Positions 7,195 through 14,351 of a DNA stretch of 14,351 nt are shown here, piece by piece. The stretch covers positions 1 through 14,351 of the forward strand of contig JAURHZ010000029.1 in assembly GCA_030833025.1 (NCBI GenBank), given 5' to 3'. The DNA is from Armatimonadota bacterium. GTDB lineage: Bacteria > Armatimonadota > Armatimonadia > Armatimonadales > Armatimonadaceae. The position numbers and the translations under genes are program-made. The notes under the pieces were generated by a model. It worked only from the letters and a program-made list of their open reading frames with translations. It was not told the origin of the DNA and searched no databases. How positions within the stretch are numbered: position 1 is the stretch's first letter; every line of letters starts with the position of its first letter.

Positions 7195-8157
7195 TTACCG
7201 GGCTTCCTCATTATCAAACCAAGAAATGGTTTCCCGCAGGCCCATATCGATGTCCCATTCGGCTGTAAAGCCTAGTGCCTGAAGCCTGGATGTATCCGTC
7301 GTCCAGCGCTGAGCATCGCCTATCCAGCTGGCCCCCGTCGTTTCAATTCGGCAAGTATCTGTAAGGCCCCGCGCGGCAATAATCCGCCCGGCGAGGTCAA
7401 GAATGCTCATCGGAGAGCCGCCTGAAACATTGTAAGCTTGCCCAGTCTCTCCGTAAATAGCCAGATGTAAGAACGCTGAAACGGCATCCCGAACGTATGT
7501 AAACTCCCGAACTTGCTGACCTGATCCAAGTACAGACAGGACATTGGGGTCGTTTCCAAGCTTACGCAAGAAGTCTAGGATCACAAAGCGGGCCATCCGT
7601 GGTCCGTATGCGTTGAAAATGCGCGCAGCGACGCCTGGAACGCCGTAAACACTGTGATGACAGTTCATCACGTGCTCACTCGAAAGCTTGCTGTATCCGT
7701 ATGGAGAGATGGGCCGCAAGGCTGTCGTTTCGCGAATTGGGAGCTCCGCGGGTTCACCGTAGACCGCCGCCGATGATGCCAATACGGCCTTTTTCAGTCC
7801 ATCCAAGCCGCGGCATGCGCGAAAAACGTTGTACGTCCCTCCGGCATTTGCATCAAAATCGTAATCAGGATTTTCAACGGACCCGGGAACAGACGCATTC
7901 GCAGCAAAGTGGAATACATACTCAGGAGCGACATCCTTGAAGATTGTGTCTACTTGCTCTCTGTGTGTAACATCTGCGGTGACGGAAGTCACCCTCGCAA
8001 TGTCGCTGAGGTTCGACCATTTACCGGATTGGAGATTGTCAATGACAGTGACGCTTGCCCCCAATTCGCTAAGGACGCTAACCAGGTGCGAGCCAATAAA
8101 TCCTGCTCCCCCGGTGACGATGACATTTGCGTTAGCGAACTGTGATTCCTGAATCAT
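7195..8157 (-). CDS. NAD-dependent nucleotide-sugar epimerase/dehydratase (GalE-type SDR)
   Basis: 320-residue extended short-chain dehydrogenase. TGGAGFIGSH (15-24) binds NAD(P) and VIDNLQSG (38-45) sits at the cofactor ribose. FHFAANASV (82-90), the catalytic Ser pair in ASSAAVYGE (127-135) and the complete Y153-G-Y-S-K157 motif are present. RIFNAYGPR and a C-terminal nucleotide-sugar region (REFTYVRDAV, YNVSGGSP, GDAQRWTTDTS) follow. This is the pattern of UDP-sugar 4-epimerases and related dehydratases acting in the cytoplasm; the precise sugar is not determined. All catalytic residues are present, in contrast to the second SDR of the cluster. The ATG (8155-8157) overlaps the stop of the upstream GT4 gene as ATGA. 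The GT2 gene follows after 1 nt. Confidence 0.9.
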   Translation of the reverse strand: MIQESQFANANVIVTGGAGFIGSHLVSVLSELGASVTVIDNLQSGKWSNLSDIARVTSVTADVTHREQVDTIFKDVAPEYVFHFAANASVPGSVENPDYDFDANAGGTYNVFRACRGLDGLKKAVLASSAAVYGEPAELPIRETTALRPISPYGYSKLSSEHVMNCHHSVYGVPGVAARIFNAYGPRMARFVILDFLRKLGNDPNVLSVLGSGQQVREFTYVRDAVSAFLHLAIYGETGQAYNVSGGSPMSILDLAGRIIAARGLTDTCRIETTGASWIGDAQRWTTDTSRLQALGFTAEWDIDMGLRETISWFDNEEAR

Positions 8158-9380
8158 GGATGAGACCTCTCAATACACACGGTTTCATATAAATGTAAAA
8201 GTTGAGCTGTCACGGCATCGACTGAGTACTTTGAAGAGACAAGTGCTGCTCCATTTGAGCCATAGCGGGCAGCCAAAGTAGGGTTATTTAGGATGCTGAT
8301 AATGGCATCTGCAACGGCACCTCCATTTTGTTCCGCTGCGATACCGGCTTCATTGCCTTCAATCAGCTCAGGAAGTCCATGTGCCCGCCCGCCGACAACA
8401 GGCTTTTTGAGGCTCCACGCTTCAAGGTAGACAGTCGGTAATATTTCGGACATGCTTGGCATGCAAAACACATCACACGCATCCACCGCATCGGCCTTTT
8501 CTTGCGCTGAAACCTTCCCGAGGTAGTGGACATTGGCTGGTGTGTCGTCGAACACGCGAACTTCGTCATCGCTCCCAGGGCCGATGAACACAAATTGAGC
8601 ATCTGGAAGCGCAGCGCTCACCGCCGCCACCGATGCGACTACAGCAGCAGCACCCTTTTGCGCCATCATCCGGCCAACGTATACAACCAGTGGCGCGGTC
8701 CCATATCCATGTCGTTCCCGAAATGATGCTGGGTTTGTAACAGTGGGAAGGTCGGGTGAGACTCCAATGGTCGCAACACACCGTGGGTCAAGTCCAAGGC
8801 TTACCAGGTAGTCGGAGTCGGTTTGGACCAGCCCGATGACGCGATCACACTTTTTGTAATGGGCTACATCTGCTGCCGCATCACCCCACTGCCCCGGGTG
8901 CACAAAGGGCGTATTGATAAACGGTTTGCCGCAAGCCTCTGCCGCTTCCCGAAAGAGCCAGCCGAGGAGTCCGTTTGCCAATGAGTGGACGACATCACAC
9001 TTTGAAACCAGCGCAACAGCCCGCTTCCAATAAAACGCCCGGAAAAAGAGATAAGCCACCGACTGCATTCTCGCGAAGTCTTTTCGGAGTACTGGAACAG
9101 CCCTGATTGCACAAGGAAGGAGCATCAGTCTGTCGATCGCTGTCCTTGGACAAATAGCGGTAACTGGGATTCCGTTATCATCAAAGTCATCATGTGCCGG
9201 CGTGAGCAACGAGTCAAACAGAACGGCGAGACGCTTACTGCCCGTATAAGGTGCAAAGTTTGCTGCGGCAACAGATACATGGTGACCTTCAGCTAAAAAC
9301 GCCCGGCTAATTTGCATCACATGGACTTCAACACCTCCAACAAAGGGAGGGTAGCGCTGTGCGATGAGTAATATGTTCAA
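8154..9380 (-). CDS. GT4-family glycosyltransferase, first sugar gene after smc
   Basis: 408 residues, GT-B fold. The N-terminus NILLIAQRYPPFVGGVEVHV is the usual GT4 start with a Gly-rich loop. VVYVGRMMAQKG (232-243) opens the donor domain. SEILPTVYLEAW holds the E-x7-E pair (E312, E320), and KKPVVGGRAHGLPELIEG follows as expected. It should be a retaining transferase using a nucleotide-sugar; donor and acceptor are unknown. The only in-frame initiation codon after the last upstream stop is TTG at 9378-9380, which fits the family's usual N-terminus. No strong Shine-Dalgarno is seen. It lies 28 nt after the smc stop with no terminator between, so it probably depends on smc transcription or coupled translation. 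Confidence 0.9.
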   Translation of the reverse strand: MNILLIAQRYPPFVGGVEVHVMQISRAFLAEGHHVSVAAANFAPYTGSKRLAVLFDSLLTPAHDDFDDNGIPVTAICPRTAIDRLMLLPCAIRAVPVLRKDFARMQSVAYLFFRAFYWKRAVALVSKCDVVHSLANGLLGWLFREAAEACGKPFINTPFVHPGQWGDAAADVAHYKKCDRVIGLVQTDSDYLVSLGLDPRCVATIGVSPDLPTVTNPASFRERHGYGTAPLVVYVGRMMAQKGAAAVVASVAAVSAALPDAQFVFIGPGSDDEVRVFDDTPANVHYLGKVSAQEKADAVDACDVFCMPSMSEILPTVYLEAWSLKKPVVGGRAHGLPELIEGNEAGIAAEQNGGAVADAIISILNNPTLAARYGSNGAALVSSKYSVDAVTAQLLHLYETVCIERSHP

Positions 9381-9408
9381 ATCTGTTGTTTTCCAGCCAT
9401 AAATGACA

Positions 9409-12400
9409 TCAGGGTCGGATCAGCTCCTGTTGCTGTTCTGGAACCTTTAGAGAAAGTCCGCGACTAACTCCCGGCTCCTGCATCGTCACACCAAACCATA
9501 ATGGAGCCGCCTCCATCGTAGTTGCATTATGCGTTATCAGCACAAACTGGCTCTTTGTGCCAAAGTCCTTCACCAAGTCGGCAAATTTCTCGACATTGAG
9601 GCCATCCAGTGGGGCATCCACTTCATCAAGAACACAAAATGGCGCAGGTCTCACTTCTAGGAATGCGAATAGCAATGCCGTTGCGGTAAGTGCACGCTCC
9701 CCACCTGAAAGAAGGGTAAGGTTTTGGCGACGCTTCCCAGGCGGCTGTGCATGGATTTCAACACCAGAATCCAGAACATTATCAGGGTCTGTCAGCACGA
9801 GATCGGTCGTCCCGCCACCAAACAAACGGGCAAAGTAGCGCCTGAACGCCTCGCCAACTTGTTTGTAGGTTTGCTCTAGTACCCCAACCGTACTTTGGTC
9901 GATATCCGAAATCGCCCCAAGAAGCGTTTGCTTCGCATTTACAAGGTCCGCTTGTTGTTCGGTAAGGAATGTAAACCGCTCGCTTACCTTGGCATATTCC
10001 TCGATTGCACCGACATTGACAGTCCCGAGCAGCTTGATCTCACGGCGAAGCCGAGCGATCTCTTGGGAAATATCCTTTGGTGGAGCATCTCCGCCCGTCA
10101 GCGCAACTGCCGCATCGGGGTGAAGCTCATATTCATCTTGAAGGCGCTGTACGACCGTATCAATCTGTGTTTCAAGGCGTGCAATACGGATTTTTGCTGC
10201 CTGTTCCACTCCAGTAGCCTTTTGCATCGCCAAATGCAGCTCTTGCATCACCTTATGCTGCGTATCCGTAAGTGTCCGAAGGGCATCCCGCTTTTTGTCA
10301 GCCGCATCTGCTTTTTCAATGGCTGCGAGTAGGCGAGTCTTTGCCGCGGCAAGTGCATCGGTTCGCTCACCAGCAACACGGTCATCCTCAGCGAGCACCC
10401 GTCGTGCCTCAGCGATACGTTTTGCACGGAATTCAGTGTCTGTTTGGTTACGTGCTAGCAGCTCATCGAGGCGATGCCTCTCCCGCTTAAGGCCCTCTAC
10501 TTCTGCGCGCAGCGTTGCGACATCCGATGCAAGCTGCCTGGATGCCTCGCGCTGTTCATCGCGTTTCAAGCTAAGCGATGCCTGCCGCTTGACGAAATCC
10601 TCACGCGTTGCCTGCGCACCTTCATCGGAAAGATCTGCTTCGCTAATGACAGCAGACAACTTCGCAGCGTTCCCTTCATCAATAGCAATCTGGTTGATGA
10701 TGGTTTGAAGCTGCTGCTCGTGGGCTTTTGCTTCACGCGCGACTTTTTCAGCAGCAAGTTTTGCGGCCGAGACGCCTGCCTGTGCGCCGCGGACACTGGC
10801 TACTGTTTCATTGAGCTGCGCTTCGATTTTCGCAAGCTGTCCACGCAATGTGCCTTCCTCTTCGGCAAGGCGCTCTACCGATGCCCGTGCGGAATCAAGA
10901 CGTTTTAAACTGCCATCGAGTCTCTCGCCAAGTTCCGCAATCTCACGCTTTCGGGCAAGGAGATTAGGCCCTTGTTTTCCAGCACGCCCACCCGTGATAG
11001 CTCCCGTTGGAACGACGACTTCACCACCAAGCGTTACGATACGCGCCCAGTCACGCCCAATCTTCCGGCTGACACTGGTTGCCGTATCCAAATCATCCAC
11101 AACCAGCACACGCGATAAGTGCATCCGAACAGCCACTTCGACATCCGCGTCATACTCAACCAAGTCAGCGGCAGATCCCAGCACACCCGAATGTTGCCGG
11201 CTAGCGAGCCGAAGGGAATCCGGCACAGGGACATCGCGGAGCTGATCCAATGGCAAGAACGTTGCTCGGCCAGACCGCGTTTCATTCAACCAGCGGATTG
11301 CAGCCTTGGCGTTGCGCTCGGTATCTGTAACGATGTCCTGAAGGGATGCACCAAGGGCAACTTCGATGGCGGTTTCATAATCTTCTGGGACACGGATAAC
11401 ATCTGCAAAGACATCAAATCGCCCCTCGATATCGCCATCCTCCTGCCCACGCATCACCGCTTTGACGCCTGCGAAATAGCCCTCGAGTGCCGCTTCCGTC
11501 TCTTCGAGCACCATCAGGCGACTTTCAAGCCCAGCGATGCTGCGTTGGAGTTCGTTTCCCGTTCTGAATGCCTCTTCACGGCGGGACACGATATCGGCCA
11601 AAGTAGATGTCCGTGATGTCTCTAGCTGAAGTCGAAGGGCTGCCTCGGTCTCTTTTAGAGATATGACCTGCTCCTCAGCACCACGTATAGATGCATCGGA
11701 GCTCTCAACCTCAGCCTTGAGCTCGGTAACCTTACCTTGCAACGATTGGCTTGAGCCCTTCCGAAGTGCAATGCGCTCCTCGAGGGCTTTCAGTTCGGAT
11801 TTCTGGCTTGCAAGCTTGCGTGCAAGGGCTATGTAGTCGGCTTCTTGTCCGGCGAGTGCACGCACAATCGCAGCGAGCTGTTGCTCGGTTTCCCGGGCAC
11901 TCTGGTCGGCACGCTGGAGGTCCTGCGTAGCAGTATTAAAAAGCGACGTCTTTGCCGTAACAGCCGTATCTTTAGCTGTGCGCTCTTCGAGGATTTGCTC
12001 TCTAGATGATTCAGTGGCCTCAATATCCGTTTCGAGTGAGGCGATCGTCGCTTCGCTTGCTTTTCGACGCTCGGCAGCAATATCAATGCGAGACTGAATG
12101 TTCTGGACATCGGTGCGCAGCTCACTGACTTGCTGGCGTGTATCATCCCGATGTTTCTCTGCCGCAGACAGGTCCTGGCGTGCAGCAAGGACTTCATCTT
12201 CCTTAGAAATGATTTCAAGGCCAATCTGTTCAGATTCGGCCGCTGCCTCACGAGCCTGTTGCATCAGCCCGGTGTGTTCCGTAGTCAGCCGAGTGTAATC
12301 TGCAGCAAGAACTCCAACTTCGATTTCACGTAGGCGTTCAGAAAGCCCAATAAATCGCTGTGCTGTCTCCGCTTGCTTACGTAGAGGGTCGACCTGTCCA

Positions 12401-12996
12401 CTGATTTCGGCAAGGATATCCCGAACTCGGATGAGGTTTGCCTCAGTATTTTCTAGCTTGCGCTCAGCTTCTCGTTTCCGCACACGATATTTCTTGATGC
12501 CTGCCGCTTCTTCAAAAAGCTCACGCCGTGTCTCGGGTTTTGCACTAAGAATCGCATCGATTTCAGATTGGCTGACAATCGCGTAAGCTCCACGCCCCAC
12601 ACCCGTATCAAAAAACAGCTCTGCGATGTCCTTGAGGCGGCAGGCTGTCTTGTTGATGAAGTATTCGGATTCTCCATCACGATAGACGCGACGAGTAACC
12701 GTAACTTCGTTGAAGTCGAGTGGCAAAAAGCGGTCTTCGTTATCTACTGTGAGGGAAACCTCTGCCATCCCCATGGGTTTACGCTTGGATGATCCAGCAA
12801 AGATAACATCTTGATTTCGCGTCGCACGAACAGTGCTCGCCTTTTGCTCGCCGAGACACCAGACAAGGGCATCGAGGAGGTTACTCTTGCCAGAACCATT
12901 GGGTCCAACGATACACGTAACGCCTGGAACAAACTCGATGACGGTTTTATCGGCAAAGGTCTTGAATCCATGCAATGACAATCGTTTTAGGCGCAT
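9409..12996 (-). CDS. smc: Chromosome segregation ATPase SMC
   Basis: The 1195-residue SMC core subunit of the bacterial condensin (with ScpA/ScpB), which extrudes DNA loops and organises origins. The N-terminal head opens RLKRLSLHGFKTFADKT with Walker A GPNGSGKSN (32-40). A long coiled coil follows. The flexible hinge is at about 507-672, recognisable from GYFAGVKAVMRG to GAITGGRAG. A return coiled coil follows. The C-terminal head carries the signature LLSGGERA (about 1097) and Walker B FCVLDEVDAPLD (about 1120-1131). The length is normal (about 1170-1200). The reading frame can be extended to a TTG at 13018-13020, but the ATG at 12994-12996 matches the usual SMC start. No Shine-Dalgarno is visible and a good -10 sits 9 nt upstream. 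scpA and scpB are not in the window; a run of sugar genes follows instead. Confidence 0.96.
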   Translation of the reverse strand: MRLKRLSLHGFKTFADKTVIEFVPGVTCIVGPNGSGKSNLLDALVWCLGEQKASTVRATRNQDVIFAGSSKRKPMGMAEVSLTVDNEDRFLPLDFNEVTVTRRVYRDGESEYFINKTACRLKDIAELFFDTGVGRGAYAIVSQSEIDAILSAKPETRRELFEEAAGIKKYRVRKREAERKLENTEANLIRVRDILAEISGQVDPLRKQAETAQRFIGLSERLREIEVGVLAADYTRLTTEHTGLMQQAREAAAESEQIGLEIISKEDEVLAARQDLSAAEKHRDDTRQQVSELRTDVQNIQSRIDIAAERRKASEATIASLETDIEATESSREQILEERTAKDTAVTAKTSLFNTATQDLQRADQSARETEQQLAAIVRALAGQEADYIALARKLASQKSELKALEERIALRKGSSQSLQGKVTELKAEVESSDASIRGAEEQVISLKETEAALRLQLETSRTSTLADIVSRREEAFRTGNELQRSIAGLESRLMVLEETEAALEGYFAGVKAVMRGQEDGDIEGRFDVFADVIRVPEDYETAIEVALGASLQDIVTDTERNAKAAIRWLNETRSGRATFLPLDQLRDVPVPDSLRLASRQHSGVLGSAADLVEYDADVEVAVRMHLSRVLVVDDLDTATSVSRKIGRDWARIVTLGGEVVVPTGAITGGRAGKQGPNLLARKREIAELGERLDGSLKRLDSARASVERLAEEEGTLRGQLAKIEAQLNETVASVRGAQAGVSAAKLAAEKVAREAKAHEQQLQTIINQIAIDEGNAAKLSAVISEADLSDEGAQATREDFVKRQASLSLKRDEQREASRQLASDVATLRAEVEGLKRERHRLDELLARNQTDTEFRAKRIAEARRVLAEDDRVAGERTDALAAAKTRLLAAIEKADAADKKRDALRTLTDTQHKVMQELHLAMQKATGVEQAAKIRIARLETQIDTVVQRLQDEYELHPDAAVALTGGDAPPKDISQEIARLRREIKLLGTVNVGAIEEYAKVSERFTFLTEQQADLVNAKQTLLGAISDIDQSTVGVLEQTYKQVGEAFRRYFARLFGGGTTDLVLTDPDNVLDSGVEIHAQPPGKRRQNLTLLSGGERALTATALLFAFLEVRPAPFCVLDEVDAPLDGLNVEKFADLVKDFGTKSQFVLITHNATTMEAAPLWFGVTMQEPGVSRGLSLKVPEQQQELIRP

Positions 12997-13005
12997 TCCG
13001 CGTGC

Positions 13006-13034
13006 ATTGTATGGAATCAAAACCCGTAAAACAA
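13006..13034 (-). promoter_or_regulatory. Predicted smc promoter, possibly giving a leaderless mRNA
   Basis: Read on the minus strand, TTGTTT (13029-13034), a 17-nt spacer and TACAAT (13006-13011) fit a sigma70-type promoter. The -10 ends 9 nt before the smc ATG, so transcription would begin at or next to the start codon. No Shine-Dalgarno is present. The -35 box overlaps the T-tract and last stem base of the upstream terminator. Confidence 0.5.
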
Positions 13035-13069
13035 ACAGGCTCCGGTGATGTTTATCACCAGAGCCTGTT
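13028..13069 (-). terminator. Intrinsic terminator of the pilin-like / 78-residue gene unit
   Basis: Two 16-nt arms (13034-13049 and 13054-13069) pair fully with a single G-U wobble around a 4-nt loop. On the minus strand they are followed by TGTTTT. It lies about 20 nt after the stop of the 78-residue gene. It ends that unit and separates it from smc. Confidence 0.88.
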
Positions 13070-13090
13070 ATTTATGGTTTCAGACGCGGG

Positions 13091-13327
13091 TTATTGTCCG
13101 CGACCACCTTCGACATTAGCGGGAGGAGGTTGATTCTCACCGCCAACCGCTGGCTGACCATCCTTCATCCCTTTTACGGGACCGGTTGCGCCTGGGCCTG
13201 TGCCATCCAGGCTTCCAACAATCACTTCCTTCTCAGGAGTAAGCGTCTTGGAACCCACGAATATTGCAGCAGCGATTGCGACCACAACTCCGATGGCCGC
13301 CAGAATCATCTTTTTCTTTTCGTCCAT
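13091..13327 (-). CDS. Small membrane-anchored Gly/Pro-rich protein, unknown function
   Basis: 78 residues. A charged start (MDEKKK) precedes one transmembrane helix (about 7-26, MILAAIGVVVAIAAAIFVG). A polar tail follows, rich in Gly, Pro and Asn (GTGPGATGPVKG, ENQPPPANVEGGRGQ). The positive N-terminus suggests N-in/C-out, leaving the flexible tail outside the membrane. The ATG (13325-13327) lies 3 nt after the stop of the prepilin-like gene and the terminator follows, so the two form one unit and the protein may be a partner of the pilin-like product. No Shine-Dalgarno is evident, so translation may be coupled. I recognise no family. The tail has few hydrophobic residues and is probably disordered. 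Confidence 0.75.
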   Translation of the reverse strand: MDEKKKMILAAIGVVVAIAAAIFVGSKTLTPEKEVIVGSLDGTGPGATGPVKGMKDGQPAVGGENQPPPANVEGGRGQ

Positions 13328-13330
13328 GGC

Positions 13331-14164
13331 TTATTTGTATTGTCCATCGTAGTGAAGCATGTTCCGGTTTGATTGTCCGGCTGCGGCACGGGATGCGACG
13401 GATGCAGCAGTCCAAGGCCATGGCATGAGGGCTTCAGGCGTCATTGCTTTGGCATGGCCATCGGCGAAGAGGTAGTTGACCTTCGCCTGATGTGCACCCA
13501 GGTTAATGCGCATGGCACCAGGTCGAGCCGAACACCATGTTGCAGTAACGGTCTTTGGCCAAACTGGGAACTTCTGCCCGGTGAGGTATTCTGCCCAACC
13601 AGCCGCTTCGTAGGTACGATAGCGCCAATATGCGTAGCCTTCTGTGTAAGATGCCGATGTCCAGAGCTCATATGCAGTTACGGTGTCGGCTGGAGCACCT
13701 ACGGATGCAAGGCTAAGGGATGCATTGGTGTCGTAGTAAGGATGCAATCCGAACGCAAACCACTCATCTGTGTTGCGGTAATGGGTGAATGAGTAGCTGA
13801 TAGCTTTACCAAATGTTGCATCACAGTCATCACGAACGATGCTGTCAGATGGACACTTCCAGACATCATCATTCTTGATGTATGGCTTAAGGGCATCCTG
13901 AATGCCATATGCCCACTTCCCTGGACCAAAAGACGCATAGTTCAGGTTATACAGACGCAATCGCGGTAGGACTTCGTCGTAATCTTGTACGTACATTTGC
14001 TCTCCAAGACCGATTTGCTTCATATTGGAGAGGCAGCTGGTCTGGCGGGCCTTATCGCGTGCTTGTGCGAAAACAGGGAAAAGGATAGCAGCGAGGATAG
14101 CGATAATCGCGATGACAACTAATAGTTCGATCAAGGTGAATGCAGCGTTTTTACGCGAATTCAT
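13331..14164 (-). CDS. Prepilin-like protein with H-x9-DG C-terminal motif (DUF1559-like)
   Basis: 277 residues. A short basic leader (MNSRKNAA) precedes FTLIELLVVIAIIAILAAIL, the type IV prepilin/pseudopilin helix with Glu13 at +5. The leader peptidase would cut between Ala8 and Phe9; Gly is usual at -1. PVFAQARDKARQTSC continues the N-terminal helix in the manner common in Armatimonadota and Planctomycetes. The C-terminal part carries His225 and Asp235-Gly236 (H-x9-DG, in NYLFADGHAKA). Four Cys (44, 104, 114, 211) could form disulphides. Such proteins are exported and assembled or anchored at the envelope by type II secretion/type IV pilus-like machinery; genomes of these phyla carry many copies of unknown individual function. 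ATG 14162-14164 is chosen because AAGGAG (14172-14177) lies 7 nt upstream; the TTG at 14180-14182 lies before that site. No assembly genes are nearby. Confidence 0.9.
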   Translation of the reverse strand: MNSRKNAAFTLIELLVVIAIIAILAAILFPVFAQARDKARQTSCLSNMKQIGLGEQMYVQDYDEVLPRLRLYNLNYASFGPGKWAYGIQDALKPYIKNDDVWKCPSDSIVRDDCDATFGKAISYSFTHYRNTDEWFAFGLHPYYDTNASLSLASVGAPADTVTAYELWTSASYTEGYAYWRYRTYEAAGWAEYLTGQKFPVWPKTVTATWCSARPGAMRINLGAHQAKVNYLFADGHAKAMTPEALMPWPWTAASVASRAAAGQSNRNMLHYDGQYK

Positions 14165-14214
14165 GGCAAAACTCCTTATCAAAAACGTCGGGGTTTGCGG
14201 CCGGCGGTACTCCG

Positions 14215-14242
14215 ATTATACATAGTATATTTATTTTGTACA
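14215..14242 (-). promoter_or_regulatory. Predicted promoter of the prepilin-like gene
   Basis: On the minus strand, TGTACA (14237-14242), a 16-nt AT-rich spacer and a perfect TATAAT (14215-14220) form a sigma70-like promoter. The untranslated leader would be about 45 nt, GC-rich in its middle (14195-14206), and contains the AAGGAG ribosome site. The strong -10 suits an abundant surface protein. Confidence 0.6.
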
Positions 14243-14351
14243 CTTTATCTAAATCCAGCATTTACACTGGTCAACGACACACTGTGTTGGTGATTGGAAC
14301 TCCGCCGTTTTGCCATAACATCGATGGATATTGGGCCCTGCCCCATTCGCA
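14243..14351. other. Window-edge stretch with no assignable gene
   Basis: All three minus-strand frames enter from the right edge and stay open for 26 to 35 codons, so one could be the end of an upstream gene. No composition or motif favours one of them. No promoter or hairpin beyond a short CACACTGTG-like dyad was seen. Confidence 0.3.

Noticed and set aside
10295..10708. Long plus-strand open frames opposite smc (also 9557-9838, 10811-11245 and 11119-11616)
   Set aside because: They are Ser/Arg- or Cys-rich mirrors of the SMC coiled-coil codons, with no domain and no ribosome site; SMC itself is unmistakable.
14243..14351. End of an upstream minus-strand gene at the right edge
   Set aside because: All three frames are open for 26 to 35 codons and nothing favours one over the others.
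1..14351. CRISPR arrays, insertion sequences, tRNA/rRNA genes, phage or defence genes
   Set aside because: No repeated spacers, transposase motifs, cloverleaf-like sequence or relevant protein domains were seen by reading both strands.

Overview
The window (about 14.35 kb, roughly balanced base composition) looks like a chromosomal segment from an Armatimonadota-type bacterium. The best clue is the prepilin-like protein at 13331-14164. Its N-terminus runs from FTLIELLVVIAIIAILAAILFP into FAQAR, and it carries a C-terminal H-x9-DG motif, a combination that is abundant in Armatimonadota and Planctomycetes. The placement is by motif recognition only.

Layout. (1) 1-1645, minus strand: a GT4 glycosyltransferase whose end overlaps a secreted sialate O-acetylesterase-like protein cut by the window edge. 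(2) 1646-2135: a spacer holding a 57-residue single-span membrane protein (minus, 1855-2028), a perfect 9-bp inverted repeat (1742-1772) and a small palindrome in the divergent promoter region. (3) 2136-4147, plus strand: cysE (serine O-acetyltransferase) overlapping by 4 nt a VanW-family envelope protein. (4) 4173-12996, minus strand: smc followed directly by five sugar genes with 28-nt, 4-nt overlapping, 1-nt, 4-nt overlapping and 7-nt junctions. In transcription order they are a GT4 glycosyltransferase, a GalE-type epimerase, a GT2 glycosyltransferase, a CDP-paratose-2-epimerase-like SDR and a GT-B glycosyltransferase. (5) 13028-14242, minus strand: a promoter, a prepilin-like H-x9-DG protein and a 78-residue membrane-anchored Gly/Pro-rich protein, closed by a strong intrinsic terminator just upstream of smc. 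The last ~110 bases (14243-14351) hold nothing assignable.

How the genes may work together. The five sugar genes look like part of a surface-glycan pathway: two nucleotide-sugar SDR enzymes and three transferases, with no flippase, polymerase or initiating phosphoglycosyl transferase in view. They could add sugars to a glycan started elsewhere. The GT4/esterase pair at the left edge is a second, separate carbohydrate unit. smc has its own promoter-like sequence with a -10 element 9 nt from its ATG and no Shine-Dalgarno, so it may be leaderless and may drive the glycan genes by read-through.

No CRISPR, transposon, tRNA, rRNA or phage feature was seen, and no clear new defence or mobile system. 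The points most worth a second look are the smc-glycan arrangement, the Tyr-to-Phe change in the second SDR, the unlisted 57-residue membrane protein and the long His-rich coiled-coil tail of CysE.
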